Of a stretch of DNA of 64,000 nt, positions 7,815-15,782 are shown piece by piece. The stretch's first letter is position 1; each line of letters opens with the position of its first letter. The position numbers and the translations under genes were made by a program. The notes beneath the pieces are model-generated. The model saw only the letters and a list, made by a program, of their open reading frames with translations, made no database searches and was not told the origin of the DNA. The stretch is from Pseudomonadota bacterium (GTDB taxonomy: Bacteria > Pseudomonadota > Gammaproteobacteria > Steroidobacterales > Steroidobacteraceae), in the NCBI GenBank assembly GCA_023433465.1, contig JAEZCR010000207.1, positions 5,767 to 69,766 on the forward strand, given 5' to 3'.

Positions 7815-8453
7815 ATGCTGCTGATTGGAATGTTCGATTCGCCGTTCGTCCGGCGGGTCGCGGTCACGTTGAAGCTGCTGGATCTGCCGTTCGAACACGC
7901 CAACTGGTCGGTGGGCAAGGATTTCGACAGGATCCGCGAGTACAACCCGCTGGGCCGCGTGCCGACGCTCGTGATCGGCCGCAATGAAATCCTGTTCGAG
8001 TCCGGCGCGATCCTCGACTACCTCGATGAGCTCGTCGGACCGGAGCGCGCGCTGTTGCCGCGTTCGGGCGCCGAGCGGCGCCTGGCGCTGAACCTGATGG
8101 CGATGGCCACGGGCGCGGCGGAAAAGGGCGTGCTGCAGGTTTACGAGGGCGTGTTCCGCCCGGAATCGAAACGGCACCAGCCCTGGCTCGACCGCCTGCG
8201 CACGCAGATGAACATGTCGCTCGCGGCGATCGACCGCTACGTGGGCGAACGCGGCGTGTCTCAGTGGCTGATCGGCAAACGCATGTCGCAGGCGGACATC
8301 ACGGTCGCATGCGCATTCACGTTTCTCAACGACACGCTCAGAGTCGCGTCCGACCACGTCATGTTCCAATCGCTCGCGACGCTGGCGAACCGCTGCGAGT
8401 CGCTGCCGCCGTTCCAGGAAACCCGCACGCCGTTCTTCACCCCGAGCACCTAG
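7815..8453 (+). CDS. glutathione S-transferase family protein
   Basis: The 212 residues begin with a thioredoxin-like domain: MLLIGMFDSPFVRRVAVTLK (the Ser in DSPF is the likely glutathione-activating residue), NPLGRVPTLV with the cis-proline, and FESGAILDYLDE, which binds the gamma-glutamyl group. The C-terminal half is all helical, with SQADITVACAFTF as the N-capping box. It probably conjugates glutathione to an unknown electrophile or acts as a small-molecule isomerase. Its TAG stop overlaps the stop of the convergent gcdH gene in a shared CTAG. Confidence 0.88.
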   Translation: MLLIGMFDSPFVRRVAVTLKLLDLPFEHANWSVGKDFDRIREYNPLGRVPTLVIGRNEILFESGAILDYLDELVGPERALLPRSGAERRLALNLMAMATGAAEKGVLQVYEGVFRPESKRHQPWLDRLRTQMNMSLAAIDRYVGERGVSQWLIGKRMSQADITVACAFTFLNDTLRVASDHVMFQSLATLANRCESLPPFQETRTPFFTPST

Positions 8454-9604
8454 AACGCCGCAATACCCGTCAGCTCACGGCCAATCGTGAGTTGATGGAT
8501 GGTCTCCGTGCCTTCGTAGGTGATCACGCTCTCGAGATTGAGGGCGTGACGGATCGGCACGTATTCCGCGCTGATCCCCGAGCCACCCAACATGTCGCGG
8601 CAGTCGCGCGCGACGTCGAGCGCCATTCGGCAGTTGTTCCACTTCGCGAGCGAGACCTGCGGAGGCTGCATCTTCCCCTGGTCCTTGAGGCGACCCAGTT
8701 GATGGGATAACAACTGGGCCGTGGTGATCTTGCGCGCCATCTCCGCGAGCCTGAGCTGGATGGCCTGCGTCGCCGCGAGTGGTTTGCCGAACAGTTCGCG
8801 CGTCTTCGTGTAGTCGATGAGCTGCGCGAGACAGGCCTGCGCCGCGCCGATGACGCCCCAGGTGATGCCGTAACGCGCCTGCGTGAGGCAGGACAACGGA
8901 CCTTTCAATCCTTTCACGCCCGGCAGCAGGTTCGCCTCCGGCACGATGACGTTGTCGAAGAACAGCGCGGACGTGACCGAGGCACGCAGCGAGAATTTTC
9001 GTTCGATCTCGGGCGCCGAGAATCCCTTCATACCCTTCTCGACGATGAAGCCGCGGATGCCTTCGTCGGTCATCGCCCAGCAGATGCACAGGTCGGCGAT
9101 GGCGCCGTTGGTGATCCACATCTTCGAGCCGTTGATGACCCAGTCGCCGCCCTTTTTCTTCGCGTGGGTCTTCATGTTGGCGGGATCTGAGCCGCCATGC
9201 GGCTCGGTCAGGCCGAAGCAGCCTATCTTCCTGCCACGCGCCATGTCCGGCAGCCAGCGCGACTTCTGTTCGTCGCTGCCGAAGGCGTAGACAGGGTACA
9301 TGCAGAGCGAGCTCTGCACGGAGACGAAGCTGCGGATGCCGGAATCGCCGCGTTCGAGTTCCTGGCAGATGAGCCCGTAGCTGACGGAGTCGAGTCCGGC
9401 GCAGTCGTACCCCTTGATCGACGAGCCTAACAACCCGAGATCGGCGATCTCGGGAATGAGCTCCTTCGGGAAGTGATGCTTCTCGAAACACTCCTGGATG
9501 ATCGGGAGGACCTTCTCGTCGACGAATCGGCCGACGGAATCCTGGACCGCGCGCTCGTCTTCCGTCAGCAGGCCGCGGACGTCGTATAAATCGAGGGGAT
9601 TCAT
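8450..9604 (-). CDS. gcdH: glutaryl-CoA dehydrogenase (acyl-CoA dehydrogenase family)
   Basis: The ATG at 9604 gives 384 residues; an in-frame start at 9640 would add 12 unlikely residues. FAD-dependent oxidative decarboxylation of glutaryl-CoA to crotonyl-CoA is the expected reaction in lysine/tryptophan/aromatic degradation. Family marks: SFVSVQSSL, GCFGLTEPHGGSDP, WITNGAIADL, RYGITWGVIGAAQACL, and the catalytic glutamate in TYEGTETIHQLTIGRELTGI. The Arg in GDSGIRSFVSVQ is the residue that distinguishes glutaryl-CoA dehydrogenases from ordinary short-chain enzymes. It is monocistronic, with a REP-like repeat just upstream of its start. Confidence 0.88.
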   Translation of the reverse strand: MNPLDLYDVRGLLTEDERAVQDSVGRFVDEKVLPIIQECFEKHHFPKELIPEIADLGLLGSSIKGYDCAGLDSVSYGLICQELERGDSGIRSFVSVQSSLCMYPVYAFGSDEQKSRWLPDMARGRKIGCFGLTEPHGGSDPANMKTHAKKKGGDWVINGSKMWITNGAIADLCICWAMTDEGIRGFIVEKGMKGFSAPEIERKFSLRASVTSALFFDNVIVPEANLLPGVKGLKGPLSCLTQARYGITWGVIGAAQACLAQLIDYTKTRELFGKPLAATQAIQLRLAEMARKITTAQLLSHQLGRLKDQGKMQPPQVSLAKWNNCRMALDVARDCRDMLGGSGISAEYVPIRHALNLESVITYEGTETIHQLTIGRELTGIAAF

Positions 9605-9615
9605 GAAAGAAGTAT

Positions 9616-9654
9616 GGGGGCAGCCCCCGTTTCCCGGCAAACGGGGGCCGCCCC
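9616..9654. repeat. REP-like palindromic intergenic element (copy A)
   Basis: A G/C-rich element in the gap between the gcdH start and the next stop codon. Its centre, CCCGTTTCCCGGCAAACGGG, is a 7-bp stem with a short loop and is nearly repeated at 44109-44130. The flanks (GGGGGCAG / CCGCCCC) extend the symmetry. No transposase of the REP-associated type is seen in the window. Confidence 0.55.
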
Positions 9655-9659
9655 GTTCT

Positions 9660-10127
9660 TCAATATGCGATTCCGAGCTTCCGATACAGGTGCCCGAGCA
9701 GCCAGAGCGGGCCGATCAGCAGGAACTGCACGTCCTTGAAGAACGACGGCCGCTTGCCCTCGATCGCGTGGCCGATGAACTGGCCGATCCAGGCCACCAC
9801 GAAGATGACGGCACAGGTCAGCCAGAGCGGCCACGCCAGCGTGTCCAGCCAGCTAACAACGCCGAGAAGCGCGACGAGCGCGACGGCCGCTCCGATCCCG
9901 AGTTTCGCCGACAGCGAGAAGTAGTAGACGATGGCGAGCGCGACGACGATCGTGGCCCAGTTGAGCCATGGGGACATCGCCTCGAAGGCGGCGGGTACCG
10001 GGATCGACCAGAGGAAACCGATCACCGTCATGACGATGGCCGGCACGCAGATGAAATGCAGCAATTCATTGCGCGGGTGAGTGTGACTCTCGCCGTACTC
10101 GCCAAACCACTGCTCAACGGTGCGCAT
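9660..10127 (-). CDS. Mpo1/DUF962-like membrane protein
   Basis: The start at 10127 (MRTVEQWFGEYGESH) is the natural family N-terminus and gives 155 residues. The protein has four to five membrane helices and the conserved histidines ESHTHPRNELLHFICVP near the N-terminus and QFIGHAIEGKRPSF near the C-terminus. These fit the DUF962 family related to yeast Mpo1, an Fe-dependent dioxygenase that alpha-oxidises 2-hydroxy fatty acids. A role in fatty-acid turnover is therefore inferred but untested in bacteria of this kind. It lies upstream of gcdH on the same strand, across the REP-like element. Confidence 0.8.
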   Translation of the reverse strand: MRTVEQWFGEYGESHTHPRNELLHFICVPAIVMTVIGFLWSIPVPAAFEAMSPWLNWATIVVALAIVYYFSLSAKLGIGAAVALVALLGVVSWLDTLAWPLWLTCAVIFVVAWIGQFIGHAIEGKRPSFFKDVQFLLIGPLWLLGHLYRKLGIAY

Positions 10128-10195
10128 GCCGTGAAAACTACGCCCGGCGCCCGGCCTCTGCAACAATACGTGCTCGCTGACAACGGGGAGCGGGC

Positions 10196-10720
10196 ATGCA
10201 GCTGATGGCGCGATTCATGCGTTTCGTCTCGCGCAGCGGATGGATTTCGGACGCCCGCCTGCTCGAGCTGTATCCGCCTTTCGTGCCCATGCGCATCAAG
10301 GTGATGGAAATCAGCGACGGTTGGCGTTGCGTGCGAATCAAGCTACCGTTGAACGCGAGGTCCCGGAATCCCGGCGGAGTGATGTTCGGCGGCTACCAGG
10401 CTGCGCTCGCCGATCCCGTCGCGGCGATCGCCTGCGCCCGGATCTTCAAGGGATATTCGGTGTGGACTCGGGCGATGAACATTTCCTTCGAACACGGCGG
10501 GAATTCCGACCTCGAAATGAGATTTTCCCTTACGCCGGAACAGGAACGTGAAATCAGAATGGAGCTGGAACGCGTCGGGCGCGCGACACCGACGTTCGAG
10601 TATGGATACTTCCGGACCGACGGCGTGCGCTGCACCGTGATCCGGAACACCGTCGCCATACGGCCTCGCGGCTACGAGCGCGCGACCACGCCGCCGGCTT
10701 CGCCCGAAGCGGTGGATTGA
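10196..10720 (+). CDS. DUF4442/hotdog-fold thioesterase-like protein
   Basis: A 174-residue cytosolic protein. The central RNPGGVMFGGYQAALADPVAA (quoted in part) is the glycine-rich turn and hotdog helix seen in the DUF4442/PaaI-like thioesterase superfamily. A likely function is hydrolysis of an acyl-CoA, but the catalytic acid typical of PaaI enzymes is not clear, so it may be a non-catalytic member. The gene is divergent from the Mpo1-like gene (68 bp between starts), which hints at shared lipid metabolism. Confidence 0.7.
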   Translation: MQLMARFMRFVSRSGWISDARLLELYPPFVPMRIKVMEISDGWRCVRIKLPLNARSRNPGGVMFGGYQAALADPVAAIACARIFKGYSVWTRAMNISFEHGGNSDLEMRFSLTPEQEREIRMELERVGRATPTFEYGYFRTDGVRCTVIRNTVAIRPRGYERATTPPASPEAVD

Positions 10721-10819
10721 AAGGCTGGCGACTGAGAACCAGCGCACGGTTTCGGGGTTCATTAGGCGTTCAGATGCACGCCTCTATGTTTGTCAGGACT
10801 TTTCGATAAGGAGATTTGC

Positions 10820-11500
10820 ATGAAGACATCCACTCTCGTCCGCAGCTTGCTATTGGTCGTCGCCGCCTCATTCACCGTCGCGGGTTGTCAAACCACCGAC
10901 GCCTACACCGGCGAGACGAAGGTGAACAAGGCGAGCAAGGGCGCGGGCATCGGTGCGGCCGCCGGTGCGGTGCTGGGTGCGCTGAGCGGCGACAATTCCA
11001 AGGAGCGCCGCGAGCGCGCGCTGATCGGCGCGGGCGTGGGTGCGCTCACCGGCGCCGGAGTCGGCGCGTACATGGACAAGCAGGAAGCGAAGCTGCGCGC
11101 GCAGCTGCAGGGCACGGGAGTCTCGGTCACCCGCAACGGTGACAACCTGATCCTCAACATGCCCGGCAACATCACGTTCAAGACCGCGAGCGCGGATCTC
11201 AACGCGAGCTTCTTCAAGGTTCTCGATTCGGTCTCGCTGGTCCTCAAGGAGTTCGACAAGACGCTCATCGACGTCGAAGGCCATACCGACAGCGACGGCT
11301 CCGATGATTACAACCTGCGGCTCTCGCAGGATCGCGCGAACTCGGTGGGCACGTACCTGCAGTCGCGTGGCGTGAATCACCAGCGCATCGTCGTGCTCGG
11401 CATGGGCGAATCGCGTCCGATCGCGCCCAACACGACCGCCGATGGCAAGGCGCAGAATCGCCGCGTGGAGCTCAAGCTGCAGCCGATCACGCAGGGCTGA
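10820..11500 (+). CDS. OmpA-family outer-membrane lipoprotein (YiaD-like)
   Basis: The ATG at 10820 follows AAGGAG by 6 bases. The 226-residue product has a lipoprotein signal with lipobox AGC (Cys23), two glycine zippers (GAGIGAAAGAVLGALSG and GAGVGALTGAGVGAY), and a C-terminal OmpA domain with FKTASADLN, VEGHTDSDGSDDYN and AQNRRVELKL. Such proteins anchor the outer membrane to peptidoglycan through the diaminopimelate-binding OmpA fold. The layout equals E. coli YiaD. PdsO, the OmpA protein of dedicated sortase systems, is also possible but its special features are not seen. A strong terminator follows. Confidence 0.88.
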   Translation: MKTSTLVRSLLLVVAASFTVAGCQTTDAYTGETKVNKASKGAGIGAAAGAVLGALSGDNSKERRERALIGAGVGALTGAGVGAYMDKQEAKLRAQLQGTGVSVTRNGDNLILNMPGNITFKTASADLNASFFKVLDSVSLVLKEFDKTLIDVEGHTDSDGSDDYNLRLSQDRANSVGTYLQSRGVNHQRIVVLGMGESRPIAPNTTADGKAQNRRVELKLQPITQG

Positions 11501-11521
11501 AGAAAGTAGTTCGATCGTGGA

Positions 11522-11557
11522 GGGGACAGACCTCGAGGTCTGTCCCCTTTTCTATTT
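11522..11557 (+). terminator. terminator after the OmpA gene (perfect 26-bp palindrome)
   Basis: GGGGACAGACCTC and its exact complement form a 13-bp arm without a separate loop, followed by TTTTCTATTT. This ends the OmpA transcript. The arm sequence GGGGACAGACCT recurs at 44127-44138, so the stem probably derives from a REP-like element that was adopted as a terminator. The convergent methyltransferase stop codon lies inside the T-tract. Confidence 0.8.
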
Positions 11558-12331
11558 GGTGCCGGACACGATCGGCACGTGCCAGACCGCGTAGTGCTCC
11601 GGGTTCAGGATGCTCGCGATGATCTCGTCGAAATGCTGCCGTACCCGCTCGGGTGGATAGTCCGGAGCGGACAGGGGCTCGACGTAACCGTCGCGCCACG
11701 CGGTGATGATGTCTGCGAATACGCGGCGCGGCACACGCAGCGTATCGACGGTCACATAGTCCACGCGCACGTCCTTGAGTCCCGCGGCGTGCATCAACGT
11801 CCATGCGCGGCGGCCGATGCGCGCGTCGGTACCGGTGCGAGTCGCGTATTCGACGACGCATTTCCGCCAGAACTCGTCCGGGTCGAGCGGTCCGGACATC
11901 ATGTGCAGCATCATGTAATCCTCGGCGAGCACGTGTACGTGTCCGCCGGGCTTCGTGACGCGCACCAGCTCGGCGAGGATCCGGTCGACGTGCGGCACGG
12001 ACTGGATCACGTGGCGATTCGCGACGAGGTCGAACGTGTCGTCGGGCTGCGCGAGATCGAAGGCGTCACCGGTTTCGAACGTGAGGCGCGGAGCGAGATG
12101 CGCGTGGCGCCTGCGAGCATGCTCCACCGACGAGGCGAGTAGTTCGACGCCCGTGACGCGCGAGCGCGGATACTCCTCGGCGACGCGCGCGCTGAATTCT
12201 CCGGTGCCCGCGCCGACGTCGAGAATCCGCGCGGCGGGCGGCAGGCGATACAGATCGAGCAGCCGCTTTTCCTGCGGCCAGATCGCTTCGATCTGCGCCG
12301 CGAGCGTACGAATCATGGATTCGTCCGCCAT
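11552..12331 (-). CDS. class I SAM-dependent methyltransferase
   Basis: The chosen ATG (12331) is preceded by AGGG; a start at 12367 would add 12 residues. The protein of about 259 residues has the glycine-rich SAM loop ILDVGAGTGEFSA (motif I), the acidic end of strand 2 in TGVELL, and motif II/III ANRHVIQSVPHVDRILAELVRV with TKPGGHVHVLAE. It resembles UbiE/ArsM-like cytosolic methyltransferases, but the substrate cannot be read from the sequence. It stands alone, convergent with the OmpA gene. Confidence 0.8.
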   Translation of the reverse strand: MADESMIRTLAAQIEAIWPQEKRLLDLYRLPPAARILDVGAGTGEFSARVAEEYPRSRVTGVELLASSVEHARRRHAHLAPRLTFETGDAFDLAQPDDTFDLVANRHVIQSVPHVDRILAELVRVTKPGGHVHVLAEDYMMLHMMSGPLDPDEFWRKCVVEYATRTGTDARIGRRAWTLMHAAGLKDVRVDYVTVDTLRVPRRVFADIITAWRDGYVEPLSAPDYPPERVRQHFDEIIASILNPEHYAVWHVPIVSGTK

Positions 12332-12430
12332 CTGTTCGCCCTGGGGATTGAGTCTCGACGCGTTCATCCGGCGATTAATTCATGGCCGGATGAGACGTAC
12401 AACTCAAAAAATCTAAGGCAATGAAAAGAA

Positions 12431-12458
12431 AAAACCCCGGCGTCGTGCCGGGGTTTTT
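12431..12458 (-). terminator. terminator of the PEP-CTERM gene
   Basis: An ACCCCGGC / GCCGGGGT stem is flanked by A-run on the left and T-run on the right, so on the minus strand the hairpin is followed by TTTTTTCTTTTC. It lies about 20 bp after the stop of the PEP-CTERM gene. It can also act on the plus strand. Confidence 0.85.
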
Positions 12459-12478
12459 CGTCGCGTAATGTGGTCGCT

Positions 12479-12841
12479 TCAGCGGGTGCGTCGTCGCCGC
12501 GCGACGCCCACCGCGAGGAGGCTTGCCGCCAGCAGCGCGAGGGTGCCCGGTTCGGGCACGGTGTCGGGGCCCGTCGTGAGCGCGCTGGGCTGACTCTCCA
12601 GACCCGCCCAGGAGTACTTGATGTACTCGCGCTTGATGGAGCCGTAGTTAGCCAATGGTCCGATGTCCGCGCGGCGCAGTTCGCTGACGTTGACGTCGAA
12701 CCCGTGCCAACTCGAGGCGCTGGCGAGTAGCGAAGTCTTCGCTTCGTCGCGGACGCGGTCGACACCGCGATCGAACATCAGCCCGGCGTGGCTTGTGCCG
12801 ATGCCGAGCAGGCATACGGCGAGGGGTATCAGTTTGCGCAT
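12479..12841 (-). CDS. PEP-CTERM sorting-signal protein
   Basis: The ATG at 12841 gives a 120-residue exported protein with a signal peptide (MRKLIPLAVCLLGIGTSHAG). The last 26 residues are a complete PEP-CTERM signal: VPEPGTLAL, a hydrophobic stretch (LAASLLAVGVA) and RRRRTR. This tripartite tail is recognised by exosortase, which cleaves it and hands the protein to the cell surface or exopolymer matrix. The body (about 70 residues, rich in Ser, Asp and Tyr) has no recognisable domain. No exosortase or EPS genes lie in the window. A CRP-type palindrome lies about 120 bp upstream. Confidence 0.85.
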   Translation of the reverse strand: MRKLIPLAVCLLGIGTSHAGLMFDRGVDRVRDEAKTSLLASASSWHGFDVNVSELRRADIGPLANYGSIKREYIKYSWAGLESQPSALTTGPDTVPEPGTLALLAASLLAVGVARRRRTR

Positions 12842-12960
12842 GGTGGAGACCTGTTTGACCTGGCTGCCATGCTCCCTGACTACCCGTTCCGGGACTGCCA
12901 GCGTGCTTTCCCAGGCGTCATCGGCGCCGGCCGACACCCTGGGATTTCGCGCCTACGCCG

Positions 12961-12976
12961 CGTGACGCACGTCACA
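12961..12976. promoter_or_regulatory. CRP/Clp-type binding site upstream of the PEP-CTERM gene
   Basis: The sequence reads CGTGA-CGCACG-TCACA, which is TGTGA-N6-TCACA with one mismatch. On the minus strand the better half leads (TGTGA). It lies 120-135 bp before the PEP-CTERM start and just after the rpoH terminator, so it most likely belongs to the PEP-CTERM gene. CRP or Clp control of exopolymer functions is known in related groups; here it is an inference. Confidence 0.55.
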
Positions 12977-13017
12977 CTTTTCCGGGACTAACTTCCATCG
13001 CAGCGCGGCGCGGCACC

Positions 13018-13050
13018 GCAAAAAGAAACGGCGGCCTCGAGGGCCGCCGT
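13018..13050 (-). terminator. rpoH terminator
   Basis: ACGGCGGCC and GGCCGCCGT pair across a 5-base loop; on the minus strand TTTCTTTTTG follows. It begins about 30 bp after the rpoH stop codon. Confidence 0.85.
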
Positions 13051-13078
13051 CATATCGGTCGTACCGGGATGCGTCGCG

Positions 13079-13963
13079 TCAGACCATGAGCGCGCGCAGC
13101 TTCTTGATCGCGTTCGCCTCGATCTGGCGGATGCGTTCGGCGGACACGCCGTACTTGTCCGCCAGGTCGTGCAGCGTGGCGCTGGCCTCGCCGGTCCAGC
13201 GGCTCACGAGGATGTCCCGCGAACGCGCGTCGAGCGTCTTCATCGCGGCCTGCAGCCGGTCGCCGGTGGTGTCGTCCCACTCGGCGTTCTCGATCTGCAC
13301 GGCCGGGTCCGCGTCGGGCGCCGGCAGATAGGCGGCGGGCGAGTAGGTCTCGTCGCCGTCCTCGTTCGAATCCGGCACCGGGTCGAACGAAAGGTCACGC
13401 GCCGCGAGGCGCTTCTCCATTTCGGTCACTTCCTCGGGCGAAACCTTGAGGTCGCGAGCCACGGCCAGCGTTTCCTCGTGCGACAGCCACGCGAGGTTCT
13501 TCTTCATCTTGCGCAGATTGAAGAACAGCTTGCGCTGCGCCTTGGTCGTGGCGACCTTCACCAGTCGCCAGTTGCGCAGCACGTATTCGTGGATCTCCGC
13601 GCGGATCCAGTGAACCGCGAACGACACGAGGCGCACGCCGACCGTGGGGTCGAAGCGCTTGACCGCCTTCATGAGTCCGACATTGCCTTCCTGGACCACG
13701 TCGCCCAGGGGCAGGCCATAACCGGAGTAGCCGCGAGCGATGTGCACGACGAAACGCAGGTGCGACACCACGAGCTGTCGGGCAGCCTCGAGGTCACCTT
13801 CGTTCCGGAATCGACTGGCGAGCTCGACCTCATCCTCGCGCGAGAGCACGGGGATGCGGCTCACCTTGTCCATGTACGCGTCGAAACTGCCGACCGGTCC
13901 GGCCGGGAAGAAGTCGTTCCGACGGGCGACGAGTGCGATCGCATTGGGCGCGGTGGCGGTCAT
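13079..13963 (-). CDS. rpoH: RNA polymerase heat-shock sigma factor sigma-32
   Basis: The 294-residue protein has all the parts of RpoH: region 2 with SHLRFVVHIARGYSGYG, GDVVQEGNVGLMKAVKRFD and the WIRAEIHEYVLRNWRLVK helix that melts the -10 element, the RpoH box QRKLFFNLRK (Pseudo-unique to sigma-32), and region 4 with LADKYGVSAERIRQIEANAI. It directs transcription of chaperone and protease genes after heat stress. A strong ribosome site (CAGGAGG, 10 bases) precedes the ATG. It follows ftsX, as in E. coli, but has its own promoter region containing a CIRCE operator, so it is likely also under HrcA. A terminator ends the unit. Confidence 0.97.
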   Translation of the reverse strand: MTATAPNAIALVARRNDFFPAGPVGSFDAYMDKVSRIPVLSREDEVELASRFRNEGDLEAARQLVVSHLRFVVHIARGYSGYGLPLGDVVQEGNVGLMKAVKRFDPTVGVRLVSFAVHWIRAEIHEYVLRNWRLVKVATTKAQRKLFFNLRKMKKNLAWLSHEETLAVARDLKVSPEEVTEMEKRLAARDLSFDPVPDSNEDGDETYSPAAYLPAPDADPAVQIENAEWDDTTGDRLQAAMKTLDARSRDILVSRWTGEASATLHDLADKYGVSAERIRQIEANAIKKLRALMV

Positions 13964-14024
13964 CTGTACGAAACCTCCTGAGGCGATCTGTTGAACGGGC
14001 CGCCTTCGCGGCTTGGTCCGGATA

Positions 14025-14051
14025 TTAGCAGTCGGGCTCTTAGAGTGCTAA
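14025..14051 (-). promoter_or_regulatory. CIRCE operator (HrcA site) upstream of rpoH
   Basis: TTAGCAGTC, nine bases, then GAGTGCTAA: this is the CIRCE consensus TTAGCACTC-N9-GAGTGCTAA with a single mismatch in 18 arm positions. On the minus strand, a -35-like TTAGCA and a -10-like TAATAT with 18 bases between them lie within the palindrome and its far edge, so a bound HrcA would sit on the promoter. The site is 62 bp upstream of the rpoH ATG and 26 bp from the end of ftsX. Confidence 0.8.
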
Positions 14052-14106
14052 TGCCCCACCCGGTTCCGCCAGAACCATAAGTTATTGATCTATAAGATCG
14101 GGCGCT

Positions 14107-15036
14107 TCAGGCGCGGGGCTCGATCCGCCGCAGGTGCTTGCCGGTCGACACGAAGGCGCCGAGCCACCCGAGCAGCGCCCCGACCCCCGCCAGCCGGCCG
14201 ATATCGCGGTCCTCGAGCCCCGCCAGGCGAAACTGGCTGCCGTACTGGGCGGCGAGGTCTCCGACGGCCCTGTCGAGGTAGGCCAGCCCGCCGTACACGA
14301 TTCCGGCCGCGAGCAAAGCGCCACAAAGACCGTAGAGCAGGCCGGTGTACAGAAACGGCCGCCGCACGAAGGCATTCGAACCGCCCACGAGCTTGGTCAC
14401 CTCGATTTCCGGGCGGCGCTGCTGGATCTCGAGCCGGATCGTATTCCCGATCACCGCAACGACACCCACCCCGAGAACGGCCACGATCACCCACAACGCG
14501 CGGCGTAACACCTCAAGCAGCGAGTGCAGCCGGCGTATCCAGTCGAGGTCGAGCTGCACGATCTCGACTTCCGGGAAGGCGCTGAAGTAACGGTTCAGGG
14601 ATTCGATTCCGGCGGGACCATTGGCGTCGATCACCGGGCGCACGACGATGTGCGGCGGTAGTGGGTTGCTCTCGAGCGCGCCCAGCGCATCGCCGAAACC
14701 GGACAGGCGTTTGAATTCCTCGAGTGCCTCGTCCGCCGTCGTCACGATGACGGATTCGACTTCGGCGCGCTGACCGGCGGCGGTGGCGATCTGGCGGACG
14801 CGCTCGATCGGCGTCCCGAGCTTGAAGTGGACGGTGAAATCCACCGCGTTACTGGCGCCGCCGGCGGCCTGCCGGAGGTTGTCCACGATCAGGCCGAGGC
14901 CCGCGGGCAGCGCGAGCGCGACGCCGATGACGATCATCGTGAGCAGCGTGGCGAGCGGTGTGCGCGCGAGCCGTCCCATCGCGCCGAACAGCGCCTGCAC
15001 GTGGCGGGTGAAGTACGAGGAGATCGCGCCGCTCAT
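14107..15036 (-). CDS. ftsX: cell division ABC-transporter-like permease FtsX
   Basis: A 309-residue membrane protein with one N-terminal helix (PLATLLTMIVIGVALALPAG), a periplasmic loop of about 130 residues, and three more helices toward the C-terminus (LWVIVAVLGVGVVAVIG, LYGLCGALLAAGIVYGG and VGALLGWLGAFVS). This is the FtsX topology; with FtsE it forms a complex at the division site that activates murein amidases through EnvC-type partners. The start overlaps the ftsE stop by 4 bases (ATGA), so the two subunits are translationally coupled. rpoH follows after 143 bases. Confidence 0.95.
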   Translation of the reverse strand: MSGAISSYFTRHVQALFGAMGRLARTPLATLLTMIVIGVALALPAGLGLIVDNLRQAAGGASNAVDFTVHFKLGTPIERVRQIATAAGQRAEVESVIVTTADEALEEFKRLSGFGDALGALESNPLPPHIVVRPVIDANGPAGIESLNRYFSAFPEVEIVQLDLDWIRRLHSLLEVLRRALWVIVAVLGVGVVAVIGNTIRLEIQQRRPEIEVTKLVGGSNAFVRRPFLYTGLLYGLCGALLAAGIVYGGLAYLDRAVGDLAAQYGSQFRLAGLEDRDIGRLAGVGALLGWLGAFVSTGKHLRRIEPRA

Positions 15037-15770
15037 GTGCGCAGGTCGATGCTGGGAAGATCGGCCAGATCGGGCGCCTTCGCGGTCATGCGCCCGCCGT
15101 GCGAGGCATGCAGTACGTCCGAGGCGATGCGTCCGCCGTCGAGCACGATTTCGCGCTGGCCGAATTGCTGCACGAGGTTGGGGTCGTGCGACGCGACCAC
15201 CACGGTCACGCCGACTTCCTGGAACCGCTTGAATACCCGCATGACTTCGACGGAGAGCGCCGGATCGAGATTGCCGGTGGGCTCGTCGGCGATCAGCAGT
15301 TGCGGCTTGCTGATGACGGCGCGCGCGATGCCCACGCGCTGCTGCTCGCCCACCGACAGCTCGAGCGGCGACGATCGTTCGCGGCCTAACAATCCGACCT
15401 GATCGAGCGCCGCGCGCACGCGGCGGTCGATTTCCTTGAGCGGCGTTCCGGCGACGACCAGGGGCAACGCGACGTTGTCGTAGATGGGCCGGTCGAGCAG
15501 CAGCTTGTGATCCTGGAACACCACGCCGAGCGCGCGGCGAAAGGCGGGGATCTTCCCCGGGCGGATCTTTCCGGTGTTCTGCCCCGCCACGGTGACCACA
15601 CCGCGGCTCGGCCTTTCGAGCAGCGCGATGAGCTTGAGCACGCTGCTCTTGCCCGCGCCGGAGCGCCCGGTCAGGAACACGAATTCGCCCGGCTCGATCT
15701 CGAACGAGACGCCGGCGAGCGCTTCGCGGCCGTTCGGGTAACGCTTCGCGACGTTTTCGAAGGAGATCAT
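15033..15770 (-). CDS. ftsE: cell division ATP-binding protein FtsE
   Basis: An ABC ATPase of 245 residues: Walker A GRSGAGKSS (35-43), Q-loop VVFQDHKLL, signature LSVGEQQRVGIARA, Walker B LLIADEPTGNLD and the H-loop VASHD. FtsE drives conformational change in FtsX at the septum. The length is about 20 residues more than E. coli FtsE because of a short C-terminal tail. It lies 12 bp downstream of ftsY and overlaps ftsX. One Leu-Leu-Gly is written with the rare TTG-TTA-GGC triplet set discussed in the findings. Confidence 0.97.
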   Translation of the reverse strand: MISFENVAKRYPNGREALAGVSFEIEPGEFVFLTGRSGAGKSSVLKLIALLERPSRGVVTVAGQNTGKIRPGKIPAFRRALGVVFQDHKLLLDRPIYDNVALPLVVAGTPLKEIDRRVRAALDQVGLLGRERSSPLELSVGEQQRVGIARAVISKPQLLIADEPTGNLDPALSVEVMRVFKRFQEVGVTVVVASHDPNLVQQFGQREIVLDGGRIASDVLHASHGGRMTAKAPDLADLPSIDLRT

Positions 15771-15782
15771 TGGGCGGGGATA

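Noticed and set aside
10820..11500. PdsO, the OmpA protein of dedicated sortase systems
   Set aside because: It looks like an ordinary YiaD-type lipoprotein with glycine zippers and is 4 kb away from the kinase and regulator.
11522..11547. Operator or recombination site at the 26-bp perfect palindrome
   Set aside because: The T-rich tract right after it and its place behind the OmpA gene make a terminator the simpler reading; relation to REP elements is kept as a finding.
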